Shown: in pieces, positions 5,117-6,837 of the stretch
Numbering within the stretch: the first letter of the stretch is position 1
Layout of the letters: every line of letters begins with the position of its first letter
NCBI GenBank assembly: GCA_013003805.1
Contig: JABDII010000032.1
Coordinates: 1-6,837 of the forward strand
Reading direction: 5' to 3'
From: Gemmatimonadales bacterium
GTDB taxonomy: Bacteria; Gemmatimonadota; Gemmatimonadetes; Gemmatimonadales; GWC2-71-9
Length of the DNA stretch: 6,837 bases
Made by a program: the position numbers and the translations under genes
The notes under the pieces: model-generated
Database searches by the model: none
Seen by the model: the letters and a program-made list of their open reading frames with translations, nothing else
Told to the model about the DNA's origin: nothing

Positions 5117-5158
5117 GGTCGCCCCTGGCTGGCCAAGGCGACCTTCCCCAGGGTTTTT
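5117..5158 (+). promoter_or_regulatory. Mutually exclusive hairpins, terminator-like stem plus T5: possible attenuator leader
   Basis: Structure A pairs GGTCGCC (5117-5123) with GGCGACC (5137-5143), with an inner TGG/CCA stem (5126-5128 with 5133-5135). Structure B pairs CCCTGG (5123-5128) with CCAGGG (5148-5153), directly followed by TTTTT (5154-5158), like a short intrinsic terminator. A and B share bases, so only one can form. This would sit in the leader of the phosphoribosyltransferase transcript if it starts near 5085. Stem B is only 6 bases long with a 19-base loop, so the call is tentative. Confidence 0.35.
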
Positions 5159-5226
5159 GGCAAAGCTCCGTCTTCTCAGGTGAGCACATCAGGACCAAGC
5201 CGAGCCGAGTGGGCCGAGCATCCAGG

Positions 5227-5282
5227 CATTGCCGCGAAGCTGGTTATCTCACGGTGGCTTCAGCCTTCTTTCATTGCCGCGA
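5227..5282. repeat. Direct repeat CATTGCCGCGA, two copies 45 bases apart
   Basis: The 11-base sequence is identical at 5227-5237 and 5272-5282, in the last 100 bases before the phosphoribosyltransferase start. It may be a protein-binding site or just a small duplication. It lies outside any supported gene. Confidence 0.35.
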
Positions 5283-5319
5283 CCGCACTGTAAGGATTAG
5301 CCCCGCCAGGAGCTGTGAG

Positions 5320-5991
5320 ATGTTTCGAGACCGCATGGACGGGGGGCAGCAGCTCGCGCGTGAACTCCTCCGATATCAGAAGTTCCATCCGCTCGTGGTG
5401 GCGTTACCGCGGGGGGGAGTGCCTGTGGGGTATGAGGTAGCCCGAGCGCTCGAAACCGACCTCGATGTCATCGTCGTCCGCAAGCTCGGAGCGCCGGGGA
5501 ATCCTGAATTCGCCATCGGGGCGATCGCCCCTGGTGTCATCGAGGTCAATCGGCTCATCGTCGAGACATACGGCATTCCCGAGCGCTATATAGACCAAGT
5601 GATTGCGCGAGAGCGGGCAGAAATGGAGCGACGCGAGCGGCGCTATCGGAGTGGCCGTGCCCCGTCGGACGCGGCGGGGCGAACGGTGTTGCTCATCGAT
5701 GATGGCTTGGCGACTGGAGCGACCGCGTCGGCGGCCATTGCCTCGATTCGTAAACAGCGGCCCGAGCGAATCGTGTTTGGGGCCCCGGCGTGTGCCTGTG
5801 AAAGTGCGGATGACCTCGCACACAAGGCCGACGAGGTTGTGTGTGTCTTGCGGCCGCGGGACTTTGGCGCCGTGAGTCTCTGGTATCACGACTTCGTGCC
5901 GACGACCGATGATGACGTGACGGAGTGTCTCGACCGGGCTGCGAAGGCCCGCGCCTCCGTTGGGAGCGACCCTGGGGGAGGGGAACCATGA
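5320..5991 (+). CDS. Predicted phosphoribosyltransferase (223 aa)
   Basis: A type I phosphoribosyltransferase fold protein, cytoplasmic, expected to bind 5-phosphoribosyl-pyrophosphate; its acceptor is unknown. The PRPP loop is clear: RTVLLIDDGLATGATASA (121-138), hydrophobic strand, Asp-Asp, then the TGAT turn. The N-terminal part holds ALPRGGVPVGYEVA (28-41), the flexible-loop region VVRKLGAPGNPEFAIGAIA (52-70), and a charged helix RERAEMERRERRYRSG (97-112) typical of this subfamily (COG1926-like). ATG 5320 is chosen because AGGAG (5308-5312) precedes it by seven bases and the family begins F.DR.DGG.QLA; the frame stays open upstream to 5107 without family similarity. The stop overlaps the hydrolase start by four bases (ATGA), so the pair is translationally coupled. 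In Mycobacterium tuberculosis Rv0571c has these two domains in one chain, which supports a joint role. Confidence 0.92.
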   Translation: MFRDRMDGGQQLARELLRYQKFHPLVVALPRGGVPVGYEVARALETDLDVIVVRKLGAPGNPEFAIGAIAPGVIEVNRLIVETYGIPERYIDQVIARERAEMERRERRYRSGRAPSDAAGRTVLLIDDGLATGATASAAIASIRKQRPERIVFGAPACACESADDLAHKADEVVCVLRPRDFGAVSLWYHDFVPTTDDDVTECLDRAAKARASVGSDPGGGEP

Positions 5992-6662
5992 CCTTCCTGA
6001 CGACTGAGACCGTTGAGCTTCCCGTGGTGGTTCCGGCCGGTGATGTTCGCTTGAGCGGGGACTTGGCACTGCCCGGCGGTGCGCGGGGCCTCGTGCTCTT
6101 CGCGCATGGGAGCGGGAGCAGCCGCTTGAGCCCACGCAATCGGATGGTGGCCGGTGAGCTCCGGCGCTCCCGCGTCGGTACCCTGCTGTTCGATCTCCTC
6201 ACCGAGGTCGAATCGGTCGACCGAACGAAGGTATTCGACATCCAACTCTTAGCGGACCGGCTCGCGGCAGCCACGGCGTGGGTCACGACCCGGCCCAAAC
6301 TCCGTGGTCTTCGGGTTGGGTACTTTGGAGCCAGCACGGGGGCCGCAGCCGCACTGGTTGCCGCGGCCCGCCACGACTCCGGCGTCGCGGCTGTCGTATC
6401 CCGCGGTGGGCGACCGGATTTGGCCGCGGAAGCGCTACCCAGGGTTGCGGCGCCGACGCTCCTGATTGTCGGCGGGCACGATGATGTCGTACTCGATCTC
6501 AATCGAAGGGCCTTCAGGCGCCTCGCAGGCCACAAGCGACTAGAGGTCGTCCCCGGTGCGACCCATCTGTTCGAGGAGCCCGGCACCCTCGAGCGTGTGG
6601 CGCAGCTGGCCGCCGATTGGTTCACGTTGTATTTGGAGCTGGAAGGACACCGCAGCGGGTAG
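5988..6662 (+). CDS. Alpha/beta hydrolase, dienelactone-hydrolase-like, partner of the phosphoribosyltransferase (224 aa)
   Basis: A cytoplasmic alpha/beta-hydrolase without a signal peptide. The oxyanion-hole segment is LVLFAHGSGSSR (35-46). The nucleophile elbow is GYFGASTGAAAAL (111-123), with S116 as nucleophile. The acid is expected in LLIVGGHDDVVLD (158-170; D165 or D166) and the base is H193 in VVPGATHLFEEPG (187-199). So the triad is Ser-Asp-His, unlike the Cys of classical dienelactone hydrolase; aromatic-lactone breakdown should not be assumed. The loop SPRNRMVAGELR (48-59) and TLLFDLLTEVE (65-75) are typical of the subgroup next to or fused with phosphoribosyltransferases. The start ATG 5988 overlaps the upstream stop (ATGA) and has a strong GGGGGAGGGG ribosome site (5974-5983). 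The real substrate is unknown; an ester or thioester of a small molecule is an inference. Confidence 0.9.
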   Translation: MTFLTTETVELPVVVPAGDVRLSGDLALPGGARGLVLFAHGSGSSRLSPRNRMVAGELRRSRVGTLLFDLLTEVESVDRTKVFDIQLLADRLAAATAWVTTRPKLRGLRVGYFGASTGAAAALVAAARHDSGVAAVVSRGGRPDLAAEALPRVAAPTLLIVGGHDDVVLDLNRRAFRRLAGHKRLEVVPGATHLFEEPGTLERVAQLAADWFTLYLELEGHRSG

Positions 6663-6681
6663 CCGTTTCAGAACCACGGCT
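6661..6681. terminator. Inverted repeat at the hydrolase stop, weak terminator candidate
   Basis: AGCCGT (6661-6666) pairs with ACGGCT (6676-6681) around a 9-base loop, starting inside the stop codon of the hydrolase. No T-tract follows on plus. If the possible converging gene ending at 6668 is real, the repeat would lie between and over both stops. Confidence 0.3.
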
Positions 6682-6837
6682 CGCCGCCCAGGTTGGGGGA
6701 AGAGTCGGTCACCGTCGTCGAATGCTGGATCCGATTCCGGTTGGCGGCGTCCTTCAGCCGGATTCCCGCCGGAGCAGAGCGTCTCGATTCGCCAGGCCGA
6801 GCGGCGACCCCCCCATCGAACGTGCGCCAGATCGGCG
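6668..6837 (-). CDS. Possible C-terminal end of a gene entering from the right (uncertain)
   Basis: On the minus strand a frame is open from the window edge for 55 codons to a TGA at 6668-6670, ending TDSSPNLGGEPWF. The tail is polar and rich in Ser, Arg and Asn, with no recognisable domain. It stops five bases from the hydrolase stop, as convergent neighbours often do. In this GC-rich sequence open frames of such length are common by chance, and the same bases are also open on plus after the hydrolase stop, so the call is weak. Confidence 0.25.
   Translation of the reverse strand, partial: PIWRTFDGGVAARPGESRRSAPAGIRLKDAANRNRIQHSTTVTDSSPNLGGEPWF

Larger units (their letters stand above)
4955..5319. 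other. Divergent intergenic region, 365 bases, AT-rich core and leader-like structure
   Basis: The region separates the 152-aa gene (minus) from the phosphoribosyltransferase gene (plus). Bases 5041-5110 are much richer in A and T than the rest of the window and contain TATAAC (5073-5078, plus) and TATAAA (5071-5076, minus), possible -10 boxes facing opposite ways, each without a good -35. Then come an imperfect inverted repeat (5066-5094), competing hairpins with a T5 run (5117-5158), three GCCGAG repeats (5199-5218) and an 11-base direct repeat (5227-5237 and 5272-5282). The plus frame stays open through much of the region, but nothing in it looks like protein of a known family. Confidence 0.55.

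Noticed and set aside
5199..5218. Three GCCGAG copies
   Set aside because: Short, GC-rich and unevenly spaced; no sign of a longer repeat or CRISPR.
5107..5319. N-terminal extension of the phosphoribosyltransferase by 71 residues from ATG 5107
   Set aside because: The added residues have no family similarity, and the ATG at 5320 has a proper AGGAG site.
5693..6625. Minus-strand open frame of 310 codons
   Set aside because: Antisense to the phosphoribosyltransferase and hydrolase; the translation is Arg/Ser/Pro-rich, typical of a shadow of GC-rich coding sequence.

Overview
The window is 6.8 kb of high-GC bacterial chromosome. Most reading frames are open on both strands, but the real genes stand out by recognisable protein families and Shine-Dalgarno sites. 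The gene content suggests a free-living Gram-negative-type bacterium from a GC-rich environmental phylum. Nothing here fixes the phylum: there is no rRNA, tRNA or lineage marker. No mobile element, CRISPR array or phage gene is visible.

Layout from left to right. Bases 1-142 (minus) hold the start of a gene that leaves the window and looks like a membrane cation antiporter (CaCA type). Bases 143-465 are non-coding and carry short repeats spaced by one helical turn, of the kind bound by OmpR/PhoB-type regulators. Bases 466-759 (plus) encode a small acidic protein of unknown function. It converges on the main feature, a four-gene minus-strand unit read from 4357 down to 817: archease, rtcB (RNA ligase), a ribosome-hibernation factor fused to a cold-shock domain, and a helix-hairpin-helix protein related to the N-terminus of family X DNA polymerases. 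Bases 4496-4954 (minus) encode a 152-residue protein that I do not recognise. An AT-rich divergent spacer with possible leader-RNA structure follows. Then come two translationally coupled plus-strand genes, a phosphoribosyltransferase (5320-5991) and an alpha/beta hydrolase (5988-6662). The last 170 bases may hold the end of a converging gene.

How the genes may work together. Archease is the known activator of RtcB, which rejoins RNA ends carrying 2',3'-cyclic phosphate or 3'-phosphate. The next gene adds ribosome inactivation and RNA binding, and the last a nucleic-acid-binding HhH protein. As one transcription unit this reads as an RNA-damage and ribosome-standby response; that is inference from gene order. 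The phosphoribosyltransferase/hydrolase pair recurs in bacteria and is fused in some mycobacteria; its substrate is not known. Both gaps inside the second half of the RtcB unit contain hairpins, which may set different expression levels for the downstream genes.

The best candidates for something undescribed are the archease-rtcB-hibernation factor/CSD-HhH gene set with a Glu in place of the usual archease Asp, the phased repeat array at 310-338, and the mutually exclusive hairpins at 5117-5158 ahead of the phosphoribosyltransferase.
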